Part shown: positions 54,368 to 63,247 of the stretch, one piece after another
Layout: each line of letters starts with the position of its first letter
How positions within the stretch are numbered: position 1 is the stretch's first letter
Assembly: GCF_022758235.1 (NCBI RefSeq)
Contig: NZ_JALEBG010000001.1
Location: 2,356,001 to 2,420,000 of the forward strand
Source: Pontibacter liquoris
GTDB taxonomy: Bacteria > Bacteroidota > Bacteroidia > Cytophagales > Hymenobacteraceae
DNA: 64,000 bases
Direction: 5' to 3'
Translations under genes and position numbers: made by a program
The notes under the pieces: model-generated
Told to the model about the DNA's origin: nothing
Databases searched by the model: none
What the model saw: only the letters and a program-made list of their open reading frames with translations

Positions 54368-56222
54368 AAATTTCTTCTACTATGTCTTTTTCGATCTTCA
54401 GATTCTCGATGATAAACTGCTGACGCTCCGGCGTGTTCTTGCCCATGTAGTAAGTCAGCATTTTCTGTATCGTCGTGTCCTTTTGTAGTATAACCGGCTT
54501 TAGTTTGATGTTCTCGCCAATAAACTTGCCAAACTCGTCCGGCGATATCTCGCCCAAGCCTTTAAAGCGGGTAATCTCGGGGCGCTTACCCAGTTTCTGG
54601 ATCGCTTCCTGCTTTTCGGTTTCGTTGTAGCAGTAGATCGTGTCCTTTTTGTTGCGTACTCTGAACAGCGGCGTTTCCAGGATATACACGTGGCCGTTAC
54701 GCACCAGGTCGGGGAAGAACTGCAAAAAGAAAGTGAGCAGCAGCAAGCGGATGTGCATGCCGTCCACGTCGGCATCGGTGGCGATCACCACGCGGTTGTA
54801 GCGCAGCCCATCCAGGCCTTCTTCAATATTGAGGGCGTGCTGCAGCAAGTTGAATTCCTCGTTTTCATACACGACTTTCTTCTTCAGGCCAAAGCAGTTG
54901 AGCGGCTTACCGCGTAAGCTGAACACCGCCTCGGTGCCCACGTTGCGCGATTTAGTGATAGAGCCACTCGCTGAGTCGCCCTCGGTGATGAAAAGTGTGG
55001 AAAGCAGCGATTTCTCGTCTTTGTCCTCGTTAAAGTGCAGGCGGCAATCGCGGAGCTTGCGGTTGTGGAGGTTGGCTTTTTTTGCCCGCTGGTTGGCCAG
55101 CTTTTTCACCCCAGCCATGTCCTTGCGCTCCCGCTCGCTCTGCATCACACGCTTGAGCAGCGCCTCGGCCGTCGCTGGGTTTTTATGCAGGTAGTTATCG
55201 AGGTGTTCTTTTACAAAGTCGTTGATATAGGCACGTACAGCCGGACCATCCGGTCCCATCTCAATAGAACCCAGTTTGGTTTTGGTCTGCGATTCAAACA
55301 CCGGTTCCTGTACGCGTAGCGAGATCGCCCCGATAATAGAACCTCGTATATCGGCCGCATCGAAATCTTTTTTGTAGAAATCGCGCACGGTTTTTACCAC
55401 CGCCTCACGGAAAGCTGCCAGGTGCGTACCACCCATGGTAGTATACTGCCCGTTCACGAAGCTGTAATATTCTTCGCCATAATCGCCGCCATGCGTCAGG
55501 GCCAGCTCAATATCAGGCCCTTTCAGGTGGATGATCGGGTAGCGCATACTTTCCTCATCTGCTTTGTTGCGGAGCAGGTCCAGCAGGCCGTTTTCAGAAA
55601 AGAACTTCTTCCCGTTAAAGTTTATTGTCAGCCCGGCGTTAAGGTACACGTAGTTCCACATCTGGTTTTCCAGATAGTCGGGGTTGAACTTATAGTTCTT
55701 AAAAATGGTATCGTCCGGCGTGAACATGGTCAGGGTACCATTGCGTTGCGTGGTTTCCTGCAGTTCAAAGTCTTCTGTTAGCACACCTCTGTCAAACTCG
55801 GCTGCTTTCACTTTGCCATCACGCACCGACTGAATGCGGAAGTAGCTCGACAAAGCATTCACCGCCTTGGTACCTACCCCGTTCAGACCAACGGATTTCT
55901 GGAAAGCCTTGCTGTCATACTTACCGCCGGTGTTGATCTTGCTCACGCAGTCGATGACCTTGCCTAGCGGAATGCCGCGGCCATAGTCGCGCACCTGCAC
56001 GCGGTGATCGGAAATTTTGATCTCAATGGTTTTACCGAAGCCCATCACATGCTCATCGATCGAGTTATCGATCACCTCCTTCACCAGGATGTAGATGCCG
56101 TCATCGGCCGAGGAGCCATCGCCCAGCTTTCCGATATACATGCCGGGGCGCAGGCGGATATGTTCGCGTGGCTCCAGCGAGCGGATGCTATCTTCGTTAT
56201 AGTTATGTTCTAACTCTGCCAT
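54360..56222 (-). CDS. parE: DNA topoisomerase IV subunit B
   Basis: A 620-residue GHKL ATPase plus TOPRIM subunit. The ATP-site segments are [16 protein letters not shown] and [13 protein letters not shown]. The TOPRIM part starts at [10 protein letters not shown] and includes [13 protein letters not shown]. The length fits ParE, not the longer GyrB. The ATG at 56220-56222 lies about 60 bases after a perfect minus-strand -7 element. Confidence 0.93.
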   Translation of the reverse strand: MAELEHNYNEDSIRSLEPREHIRLRPGMYIGKLGDGSSADDGIYILVKEVIDNSIDEHVMGFGKTIEIKISDHRVQVRDYGRGIPLGKVIDCVSKINTGGKYDSKAFQKSVGLNGVGTKAVNALSSYFRIQSVRDGKVKAAEFDRGVLTEDFELQETTQRNGTLTMFTPDDTIFKNYKFNPDYLENQMWNYVYLNAGLTINFNGKKFFSENGLLDLLRNKADEESMRYPIIHLKGPDIELALTHGGDYGEEYYSFVNGQYTTMGGTHLAAFREAVVKTVRDFYKKDFDAADIRGSIIGAISLRVQEPVFESQTKTKLGSIEMGPDGPAVRAYINDFVKEHLDNYLHKNPATAEALLKRVMQSERERKDMAGVKKLANQRAKKANLHNRKLRDCRLHFNEDKDEKSLLSTLFITEGDSASGSITKSRNVGTEAVFSLRGKPLNCFGLKKKVVYENEEFNLLQHALNIEEGLDGLRYNRVVIATDADVDGMHIRLLLLTFFLQFFPDLVRNGHVYILETPLFRVRNKKDTIYCYNETEKQEAIQKLGKRPEITRFKGLGEISPDEFGKFIGENIKLKPVILQKDTTIQKMLTYYMGKNTPERQQFIIENLKIEKDIVEEIYA

Positions 56223-56290
56223 GCTGTAAGCGTAAGTATGTTTTTAGAGTATATCAATCGGAAATATAGAAAAATTAAAAAGACAAGGCG

Positions 56291-56298
56291 CAAAATTA
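56291..56298 (-). promoter_or_regulatory. Bacteroidota -7 element for parE-parC
   Basis: TAATTTTG on the minus strand is a perfect TAnnTTTG. A TTTG (minus strand of 56322-56325) lies 23 nt upstream as a possible -33 box. The leader would be about 60 nt. Confidence 0.6.
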
Positions 56299-56509
56299 AG
56301 CTTCTGCGCGGGGCCCGGCCACAAAGAAAGGAAATTTTTTAACTAATTTTTTTAGCAATCTAGTATTCTAATCGTTTCCTTACTGTCCGTCTGCTCAAGT
56401 ATAACCATCTTTTTCCCTTTCTGGTTCATCCAGCAGCCTTTAATTCCGAACAATATTAAGCTAATTTTATTAGTATAAAAATATATAACTGCAAGTATAT
56501 TCGAAGGAT

Positions 56510-56517
56510 TACTTTTG
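56510..56517 (+). promoter_or_regulatory. Bacteroidota -7 element for the AI-2E family gene
   Basis: TACTTTTG is a perfect TAnnTTTG, with a predicted start near 56524 and a leader of about 45 nt. Confidence 0.55.
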
Positions 56518-56568
56518 CCTATATTCAGGCCCGGCCAGGAGGGTGGGCAACAAAGAACGTCAAATTTT

Positions 56569-57705
56569 ATGGAGATAAAGCTACCTAATTACTTAAAGTA
56601 TACGATCCTGCTGCTGGCTGTTGTGCTGCTCATTTACCTGCTGCAACTCTTCAAATCCATCCTGGCACCCCTGGCTTTCTCGGTTCTTTTTGCCCTGCTG
56701 CTGCTGCCCTTTACCCGCAACCTGGAGCGGCTGCGCATACCGCGGCCACTGGCTATACTGACTAGCATACTGCTGGTGGTAGTGGTACTGGGGCTGGTAA
56801 TCTGGTTCCTTTCCATGCAGCTCATGAGCCTTACCTCCGAGCTCGATAGCATTGGCGGCAATGTGGTGGATCTGATCGATAACGTGCAGAATTTCCTTTA
56901 TCACAAATTTGGCATTTTACCCTCTAACCGCACCGAGCTTATCCAGAACCTGGTGGGCAGCGTGCAGGATATTGCAACCAGCTTTTTAGGGAATACCATT
57001 TCGATCACAACCGGGGCCATTGCCGCCCTGACCATTGTGCCAATCTTTGTCTTCTGCCTTTTATACTACCGCGACCACCTGGAGCAGTTCCTCTTTAAAT
57101 TTACCACCAAAGACCACCGTGGCGGGCTATTGCAAACCATTGTGAACATACAGCGGGTGGTGCAAAGCTACATCTCTGGGCTCATGATCGTGATCGTGGT
57201 CGTGTCGCTGCTTAACTCGGCGGGGCTGCTGCTGCTGGGCGTCAAGTATGCTATCTTTTTTGGCGTATTTGCCTCCATCCTGACCATCATCCCCTACATT
57301 GGCATCATGATCGGGGCAACCGTGCCGGCCTTGTTTACCCTGGCTGCTACCGGCCACATGATCGATGCGCTGCTGGTGATCGGCGTATTTGCTTTTGTGC
57401 AGTTTCTGGAAGGTAATTTTATTACCCCGCTGGTCGTAGGCTCCAAAGTAAGTATAAACCCATTTGCGGCAATCGTGGCCTTGCTGGTGGGCGGCGAAGT
57501 ATGGGGGGCCCCAGGCATGATCATCGCCCTACCGTTTATTGCCATGCTGAAAGTGATCTTTGATGCCTATGAGCCCCTGGCGCCATTAGGGTTTCTGCTG
57601 GCCGACGTGGATGACGTGAAGCCTAAAAAGAAAGGGAAAGTGGAAGGCTGGTTTGCAGAGATCTGGAATGGCCTGGGCCGCGGAAAAAAGAACACTTCGG
57701 AATAA
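56569..57705 (+). CDS. AI-2E (PerM/YdiK) family membrane transporter
   Basis: A 378-residue membrane protein with about seven or eight helices. It shows the family segment ILTIIPYIGIMIGATVPA and the loop EGNFITPLVVGSKVSINPF. The AI-2E family includes a putative autoinducer-2 exporter and Na+/H+ antiporters, so the substrate is open. The C-terminus is a short basic tail (KPKKKGK). The ATG at 56569 is favoured because the predicted transcription start lies downstream of the alternative at 56515. Confidence 0.85.
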   Translation: MEIKLPNYLKYTILLLAVVLLIYLLQLFKSILAPLAFSVLFALLLLPFTRNLERLRIPRPLAILTSILLVVVVLGLVIWFLSMQLMSLTSELDSIGGNVVDLIDNVQNFLYHKFGILPSNRTELIQNLVGSVQDIATSFLGNTISITTGAIAALTIVPIFVFCLLYYRDHLEQFLFKFTTKDHRGGLLQTIVNIQRVVQSYISGLMIVIVVVSLLNSAGLLLLGVKYAIFFGVFASILTIIPYIGIMIGATVPALFTLAATGHMIDALLVIGVFAFVQFLEGNFITPLVVGSKVSINPFAAIVALLVGGEVWGAPGMIIALPFIAMLKVIFDAYEPLAPLGFLLADVDDVKPKKKGKVEGWFAEIWNGLGRGKKNTSE

Positions 57706-57829
57706 ACAGCCTTTGTCAGCAAAAGGACTAAGGAGAAGGGCTTTTTGAAACGGATTACTAAAAATATTGGTTTACAGGTATGCTGCCCTTGCCAGGCACC
57801 AACTGATACAAACATAAAACGAGAGAAGC

Positions 57830-59245
57830 TTGTACGCCATTATTGATATTGAGACCACCGGCGGCCAGCCCGCGCAGGACCGGATCACCGAAATAGCCAT
57901 TTTCATCCACGACGGGCAAAAGGTTGTAGACCAGTACAATACTCTGATAAACCCGCAGCGGCCTATCCCCTACTTTATTTCGCAGCTTACCGGCATTACG
58001 GATGAAATGGTGCAGGATGCACCCAAGTTTTACGAAGTTGCTAAAGAGATCGTGGAGTTTACCGAAGGCAAGGTGTTTGTAGCCCACAACGTGCGCTTTG
58101 ATTATTCTTTTGTCAAGAAGGAGTTTGCCGACCTGGGTTATACGTTCCAGCGCAAAACGCTTTGTACCGTGCGCCTCAGTCGCTCGCTTATCCCGGGGCT
58201 TCCCTCCTACAGCCTGGGCAAACTCTGTAAGAGCATCGCCATACCGCTAAACCAGCGCCACCGCGCCATTGGCGATGCCGAAGCAACCGCCAAATTATTT
58301 GATAAGCTCATCAAAATTAACCGCCCGGTGGTGGATGGCAACATGCACATGGCTGCTGAAGCCTCCGACAAGCTCATCAAAGCCGAGATGAAGACCTCGC
58401 TGCTGCCACCCAACATTAACAAAGAGCAAGTAGATGCCCTGCCGATGGTGCCGGGCGTATACTACTTTCATAACCAGGCGGGCGAGGTGATTTATGTGGG
58501 CAAGAGCATCAACATCCGCAAGCGCATTATCCAGCACTTCAACATCGATTACAAGAGCCGCAAATCCCTGGATTTCAAAAACAGCATTACACATATTTCT
58601 TACGAGCCCATGGGCAACGAACTGGTGGCGCTGCTGTTTGAGTCGGCAGAGATCAAGCGGATGAAACCACAGTATAACCGGCAGCAGCGGCGCAGCGTGT
58701 TCAATACCGGCATCTTCATGTATGAGGATGGCAACGGCTACAAGCGCCTGACTTTTGGCAGCGTGAACCGGGCTGATAATGTGAACATGACGCCGCTCAT
58801 CGCGCTGTCGAACCAGTTTAAAGCGAAGGGCTTTCTTTACCACAAGGTAGCCAAGTATAGCCTATGCCAGAAACTCTGCGATCTGTATAAAACGACCGGG
58901 GCCTGCTTCGATTACCAGGTGCACCAGTGCAACGGCGCCTGCATCGGCAAGGAAAGTCCCGAGGAGTATAACCAGCGCGTGGATGCCGCCATCGACTCCA
59001 TCACCTATGAGCACAACAGCTTTGTGATCGTGGGCAAGGGCCGGGAACCGGGGGAGAAATCCGTGGTGGTAGTGGAGCACGGCGCCTACCTGGGTTTTGG
59101 CTTTGTAGACGACACTTTTTCAGCTCAGGGCCTGGAGGATTTTAAAGGCGCTATTACGCGTTACAACGATAACAAAGACATCCAGCAGCTTATCCGCGGG
59201 CATATGCGTAGCAAGCACAAGGACAAAATCATCATATTTGATTAA
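57830..59245 (+). CDS. DnaQ-type exonuclease fused to a GIY-YIG (UvrC N-like) nuclease domain
   Basis: A 471-residue protein with two nuclease domains. Residues 1-165 form a DEDDh 3'-5' exonuclease with Asp6 and Glu8 (IDIETTG), a second Asp in VRFDYSF, and the HRAIGDAEAT motif. Residues 200-285 form a GIY-YIG domain (GVYYFHN, then VIYVGKSINIRKRI) of the type at the start of UvrC/Cho, followed by a Cys-containing region (CDLYKTTGACFDYQVHQCNGAC) as in UvrC-like proteins. It may act in repair, cutting and then trimming. The start is TTG at 57830: an in-frame stop lies 12 bases upstream and no ATG or GTG intervenes. Confidence 0.9.
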   Translation: MYAIIDIETTGGQPAQDRITEIAIFIHDGQKVVDQYNTLINPQRPIPYFISQLTGITDEMVQDAPKFYEVAKEIVEFTEGKVFVAHNVRFDYSFVKKEFADLGYTFQRKTLCTVRLSRSLIPGLPSYSLGKLCKSIAIPLNQRHRAIGDAEATAKLFDKLIKINRPVVDGNMHMAAEASDKLIKAEMKTSLLPPNINKEQVDALPMVPGVYYFHNQAGEVIYVGKSINIRKRIIQHFNIDYKSRKSLDFKNSITHISYEPMGNELVALLFESAEIKRMKPQYNRQQRRSVFNTGIFMYEDGNGYKRLTFGSVNRADNVNMTPLIALSNQFKAKGFLYHKVAKYSLCQKLCDLYKTTGACFDYQVHQCNGACIGKESPEEYNQRVDAAIDSITYEHNSFVIVGKGREPGEKSVVVVEHGAYLGFGFVDDTFSAQGLEDFKGAITRYNDNKDIQQLIRGHMRSKHKDKIIIFD

Positions 59246-59248
59246 CTT

Positions 59249-59290
59249 ACACCCGGCGGGCTTCCATACCTGCCCTGTGTTTTGCTTTTA
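59249..59290. terminator. Weak hairpin between the nuclease and permease genes
   Basis: ACAC (59249-59252) and GTGT (59277-59280) flank a GGCGGG/CCTGCC stem, followed by TTTTGCTTTT. The stem is imperfect. Confidence 0.35.
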
Positions 59291-59313
59291 TACTTAGGCA
59301 CAATACAAAAGGG

Positions 59314-61686
59314 CTACTCCTCCTTCAGACATTGGGAAGGGTTTACACTGGCAGCTTTTGCCGCCTGCATACCTACCGTAAGCCAGGCTAAGAGCAAAGC
59401 AAGAACGCCCGCACCTATAAAATACCCTGGTTCCAGCGCTATTTTATAGGCAAAGCTATCCAGCCAATTTTTCACGAGCAGGTAACTTATGGGCAGTGCT
59501 ATCAGAATAGAGACCAGCACTAGTTTGGTGAAGTCCGCAGACAATAAGTAGACGATCTGTAACTCTGTTGCGCCCAACACCTTCCGAACCCCGATTTCTT
59601 TCCGCCTTCTTTCAGCTGTAAAGGCTGCCAGTCCAAACAGGCCCAGGCAGGAGATCAGGATGGCCAAACCGGCAAAGTAGCGGGATAAGGCGGAAACATG
59701 CTGTTCTGCGGCATACTGCGCCTGGTAATCTTCATCCAGAAAGGTATAATCGAATGGCAAGCCAGGATTAAAGGTGGCGTACAAGTTCCGGACACGGGCT
59801 ATCGCTTCTTTTTCCTTTCCGGCTTCCATCCGAATCATCACTATACTTGTATTGCGGGGTTGGAGCCTGATAAACAAGGGCTTTACCGTTTCATGGAGCG
59901 ACTGAAAATTAAAATCCTTTACTACCCCCAGTATCTCCAGGTTGGTACCCCAAAGCTTGACTGTTTTGCCGACCGGATCCTGGAGCCCCATCGCTGTAAT
60001 GGCGGCTTCGTTGAAAATAATCTTTGCCGTATCAGTAGCAAAGTCACTCGAAAAGGCCCGTCCCTCCTTCACTTTTATATCCAGCGTTTCCAGCAGGCCA
60101 TAGTTCACCCCCACAATTTCGAATGCCACTACTTCATCCGGCTTTTTTCCTGCCCAACTCAGGCCGCCCGTGGTGTTGTGGCTGCCTATGATGCGCCGGT
60201 CAATACTGGAGGCATTCACAATTCCCGGCACCTTTTTTACTTCTGCTAAAAACGCCTCCCGGCTTTCATTTAGCTTTTCCGCCAGATCAAAGTAAATCAC
60301 ATTGTCTTTTTCATAACCCATGTTTTTGTGCTGCACATACTTTATTTGTTTGTATACCACAAAAACAGCTATGATCATAATAACGGAGGTCGTGAACTGA
60401 AACACCACTAACCCTTTGCGGGCCCATAGTTCGCCCCCGAAGGAATGTAACCTGCCCCGCAGCACAGCTGCCGGTTTAAAGCCGGAGAGGTACAAGGCCG
60501 GGTAACTACCCGCCAGCAGCCCGGTGAGCAGCGCCATACCGATGGCCACAAGTAGGAAAGGAGTATGAAAGGAATGCGTGAGCTGTTTCCCTGTCAGGTT
60601 GCTGAAAGGGGCAAGTAGCAATTCTACCAGCATCAGGGCAATAAGCAGCGAGGCAAAGGCTGTGAGCATAGACTCGCCCAGGTAGTGGAAGACCAAGGAT
60701 TTTCGGCTGGCACCCATCGCTTTTTTTATGCCTACCTCTTTGATCCTGCGAGAGGCTTTAGCCGTGGAAAGATTCATAAAATTAATGCAGGCAATAACAA
60801 GAATGAAAACCGCGATAATCGAAAAGAGCCGGACGTATGTTATGCGGCCTCCTGCCTGCACACCGTTTTCATACTGGCCATACAGGTAGCCATCGGCATA
60901 AGGTCTAAGGAATACCTGGCGATTAGCCCCGCCGTTTTTTTGCTTTATATACCCGGCAATTTTTTGGTTGAATTGCGCCAGGTTCGTGCCTTCTTTCAAA
61001 ACCACATAGGTGTTGGTTCCATCATTTCCCCAATCCAAAACGGATGGCGAAATGCCCTTCCATGCATCAAAGGACAGTATAAAATCGAATTGCTCCGAGG
61101 AACCAGCTGGCGTGCCTTTAAATACGCCAGAAATGACGACCTGCTTTTTTAAACCTGGCAGTTCCCAGGCTACCACCCTGCCTACCACATTTTGGGTAGT
61201 ATGAAATAGTTTCAGGGCCAGTGCTTCCGATATCATCATGGCATTCTTAGCAGAAAGCACCTGGTCTTTGTCTCCCTGTACAAGGCCGTAGGAGAAAACA
61301 CCAAAAAAATCTTTACTAGCAAACTGTCCCACCGCCTTAACTTTCTGATCCCCGGCAGCAGAAAGGATGAACTTTGGAAACCAGGAATGGTGCATAACGG
61401 CAGTTGCCAATTCCACTTCAGGCATTTCTTGCGGCAGCGTTTCTGCCACCAGCCCAGCCGTCATGCCGGTCGTAACAATGTTCTCTGCGTGCTGCTGGTT
61501 TTCCATTACCTGAAAAAGCCGGCTATTCTTTTCATGAAAAGAATCGGTATGCACCTCGTCATTCACCCACAGAAAAATAAGCAAGACACAGGCTAAGCTG
61601 GTAGAAAGCCCGATCATGTTGATGAAGAACGTACTTTTGAACCGTTTGAAATTCCGGTAGATGAGCAGAAGGCTGTGACGGATCAT
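59314..61686 (-). CDS. ABC transporter permease of the MacB/FtsX type
   Basis: A 790-residue protein with two FtsX-type halves. Each has a large extracytoplasmic domain followed by membrane helices: N-terminal MacB_PCD after helix 1 (about residues 20-40), then a three-helix core with ASRRIKEVGIKKAMGAS; the second half repeats this with RRKEIGVRKVLGATE. No ATPase gene is adjacent. Large permeases of this kind are numerous in Bacteroidota and often stand alone. The ATG at 61684-61686 begins MIRHSLLL, a normal permease start. A sigma-54-like promoter precedes it. Confidence 0.88.
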   Translation of the reverse strand: MIRHSLLLIYRNFKRFKSTFFINMIGLSTSLACVLLIFLWVNDEVHTDSFHEKNSRLFQVMENQQHAENIVTTGMTAGLVAETLPQEMPEVELATAVMHHSWFPKFILSAAGDQKVKAVGQFASKDFFGVFSYGLVQGDKDQVLSAKNAMMISEALALKLFHTTQNVVGRVVAWELPGLKKQVVISGVFKGTPAGSSEQFDFILSFDAWKGISPSVLDWGNDGTNTYVVLKEGTNLAQFNQKIAGYIKQKNGGANRQVFLRPYADGYLYGQYENGVQAGGRITYVRLFSIIAVFILVIACINFMNLSTAKASRRIKEVGIKKAMGASRKSLVFHYLGESMLTAFASLLIALMLVELLLAPFSNLTGKQLTHSFHTPFLLVAIGMALLTGLLAGSYPALYLSGFKPAAVLRGRLHSFGGELWARKGLVVFQFTTSVIMIIAVFVVYKQIKYVQHKNMGYEKDNVIYFDLAEKLNESREAFLAEVKKVPGIVNASSIDRRIIGSHNTTGGLSWAGKKPDEVVAFEIVGVNYGLLETLDIKVKEGRAFSSDFATDTAKIIFNEAAITAMGLQDPVGKTVKLWGTNLEILGVVKDFNFQSLHETVKPLFIRLQPRNTSIVMIRMEAGKEKEAIARVRNLYATFNPGLPFDYTFLDEDYQAQYAAEQHVSALSRYFAGLAILISCLGLFGLAAFTAERRRKEIGVRKVLGATELQIVYLLSADFTKLVLVSILIALPISYLLVKNWLDSFAYKIALEPGYFIGAGVLALLLAWLTVGMQAAKAASVNPSQCLKEE

Positions 61687-61773
61687 AGTTTTATCTGGGA
61701 GCAAGCGAAGCTGGTAATTACAAGATAAACAAGTATTTCCAATAAGTATACCACTTTCTAATATTGCCTTTTC

Positions 61774-61789
61774 AGCAACTGAATGCCCA
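61774..61789 (-). promoter_or_regulatory. Candidate sigma-54 promoter for the FtsX-type permease
   Basis: TGGGCATTCAGTTGCT on the minus strand has GG and GC separated by exactly 10 nt (-24/-12 layout) and a TTGCT end. The -24 half matches the consensus only at TGG. It lies 88 bases from the start codon. Confidence 0.4.
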
Positions 61790-61803
61790 TAGCAGCCCCC
61801 TGC

Positions 61804-61843
61804 TGTTCGGAATCAGACACCTGAACGTTCGGAAACAGACACC
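61804..61843. promoter_or_regulatory. Two dyad elements 22 bp apart upstream of the sigma-54-like site
   Basis: TGTTCGGAATCAGACA and CGTTCGGAAACAGACA (beginning near 61804 and 61826) each fit a partly symmetric TGTYYG-N4-CRRACA pattern. The 22-bp phase equals two helical turns, as expected for an activator binding as paired dimers. Confidence 0.45.
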
Positions 61844-62005
61844 CAAACGCATGAAGTGCCGGCCTATACCTGCAAACACCCCACTGGTGCTTTTATTTTG
61901 ATGAAGTATACCTATCGTCAGTTAACAGGAAGAGGCGGTCCCGCTGCTCCCCGCCTCCTGCACACAGAATTATATAAGGTCGCGCTGATATTTCCGTATT
62001 AGCAA

Positions 62006-62024
62006 AGTAAATTGTAAATTTACT
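62006..62024. promoter_or_regulatory. Palindrome upstream of fbaA
   Basis: AGTAAATT and AATTTACT are exact reverse complements separated by GTA. They contain GTAAATTTACT, the same 11-mer found in the operator cluster of the XRE/S24 gene (4832-4842). It lies about 85 bases from the fbaA start. Confidence 0.5.
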
Positions 62025-62106
62025 TTCGACATCTTTTTTGTTGTACTGAGAGCCTGTACAGAAGCTGCTACCAGTGCAGGAATAACGAACCTAAAACAAT
62101 AACACA

Positions 62107-63183
62107 GTGAGCGAAACTAAAACTAAGTTCAGAGCCGGCGTACTATACGGAGATGAAGTAACAGAATTGTTTAAGTATGCCAATGAAAATAACTTTGCCC
62201 TTCCGGCAGTAAACGTCATCGGCACCAACTCTATCAACGCCGTGCTGGAAACAGCCCGCGATGTTAATTCACCCGTGATCATTCAGTTTTCGCACAGCGG
62301 TGCCCAGTTCGTAGCGGGCAAAGGCCTGGCGAACGATCAGCAGAAAGCAGCCATTGCCGGTGCTATTTCCGGTGCCCACCACGTGCACCTGATGGCCGAA
62401 GCCTACGGCGTGCCAGTCGTATTACATACCGACCATGCCGCTAAAAAACTGTTGCCGTGGATAGATGGCCTGCTGGATGCCGGTGAGAAATTTTTTGCCG
62501 AGCACGGCAAGCCTTTGTTCAGCTCGCACATGCTGGACCTCTCCGAAGAGCACATCCAGGAAAACGTGGAAACCTGCGCTTCTTACCTGAAGCGCATGGA
62601 TCGCATGGGCATGACCGTAGAAATTGAGCTGGGTGTGACCGGTGGCGAGGAAGATGGCGTAGACAACTCTGATGTGGACAGCAACCGCCTTTACACGCAA
62701 CCAGAAGAAGTAGCTTTTGCCTACGAAGAACTCAAGAAGATCAGCCACCGCTTTACCATCGCGGCAGCTTTTGGCAATGTGCACGGCGTGTATAAACCAG
62801 GCAACGTGGAGCTGCGTCCGGAAATCCTGAAAAACTCGCAGGAATTTATTCAGCAGAAGTATGGCACCGGCCCTAACCCGGTAAACTTTGTATTCCATGG
62901 TGGTTCCGGCTCAGAGAAGGCCAAGATCAAGGAAGCGATCGAATACGGCGCCATCAAAATGAACATTGATACTGACATGCAATGGGCGTTCTGGGAAGGC
63001 ATCAAAAACTACTATGAAGCCAACAAAGCTTATTTGCAGGCACAGCTGGGCAACCCAACCGGCGATGATGCCCCGAATAAGAAATACTACGATCCACGGG
63101 TATGGCTGCGCAAAGGCGAGGAGACGTTTATTGAGCGCCTGAAAGAAGCTTTCACCGACCTGAACGCGAACAACCGTAACTAG
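62107..63183 (+). CDS. fbaA: Class II fructose-bisphosphate aldolase
   Basis: A 358-residue zinc-dependent aldolase of glycolysis and gluconeogenesis. The zinc His ligands are in HTDHAAK and FHGGSGS. The conserved GVTGGEEDGVDN and NIDTDMQWAFW segments identify the E. coli-type subgroup. The start is GTG at 62107 (SETKTKFRAG), and the length is normal for the group. It is single, ends at a strong terminator and faces a PfkB-family sugar kinase. Confidence 0.95.
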   Translation: MSETKTKFRAGVLYGDEVTELFKYANENNFALPAVNVIGTNSINAVLETARDVNSPVIIQFSHSGAQFVAGKGLANDQQKAAIAGAISGAHHVHLMAEAYGVPVVLHTDHAAKKLLPWIDGLLDAGEKFFAEHGKPLFSSHMLDLSEEHIQENVETCASYLKRMDRMGMTVEIELGVTGGEEDGVDNSDVDSNRLYTQPEEVAFAYEELKKISHRFTIAAAFGNVHGVYKPGNVELRPEILKNSQEFIQQKYGTGPNPVNFVFHGGSGSEKAKIKEAIEYGAIKMNIDTDMQWAFWEGIKNYYEANKAYLQAQLGNPTGDDAPNKKYYDPRVWLRKGEETFIERLKEAFTDLNANNRN

Positions 63184-63202
63184 AATAAAGATTTAACTTA
63201 TG

Positions 63203-63239
63203 AGAAAAGGCGAGGTATAACCTTCGCCTTTTCTTTTTT
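63203..63239 (+). terminator. Terminator of fbaA
   Basis: AGAAAAGGCGA (63203-63213) pairs with TCGCCTTTTCT (63224-63234), with an inner GG/CC, followed by TTTTT. Confidence 0.85.
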
Positions 63240-63247
63240 ATACTTTC

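Larger units (their letters stand above)
56223..56568. other. AT-rich divergent promoter region, parE / AI-2E transporter (346 bp)
   Basis: It holds one perfect -7 element for each side (56291-56298 minus, 56510-56517 plus) and several AAGTATA words (56397, 56473 and 56493). No gene or RNA is recognisable. Confidence 0.6.
61687..62106. other. Divergent regulatory region, permease / fbaA (420 bp)
   Basis: It contains the sigma-54-like site and the two dyads on the permease side. The palindrome AGTAAATT-GTA-AATTTACT (62006-62024) lies on the fbaA side. No gene is present. Confidence 0.6.

Noticed and set aside
51614-56222. Calling the topoisomerase pair gyrA/gyrB
   Set aside because: Subunit B has ParE length, subunit A lacks a GyrA box, and the two genes overlap as in parE-parC pairs.
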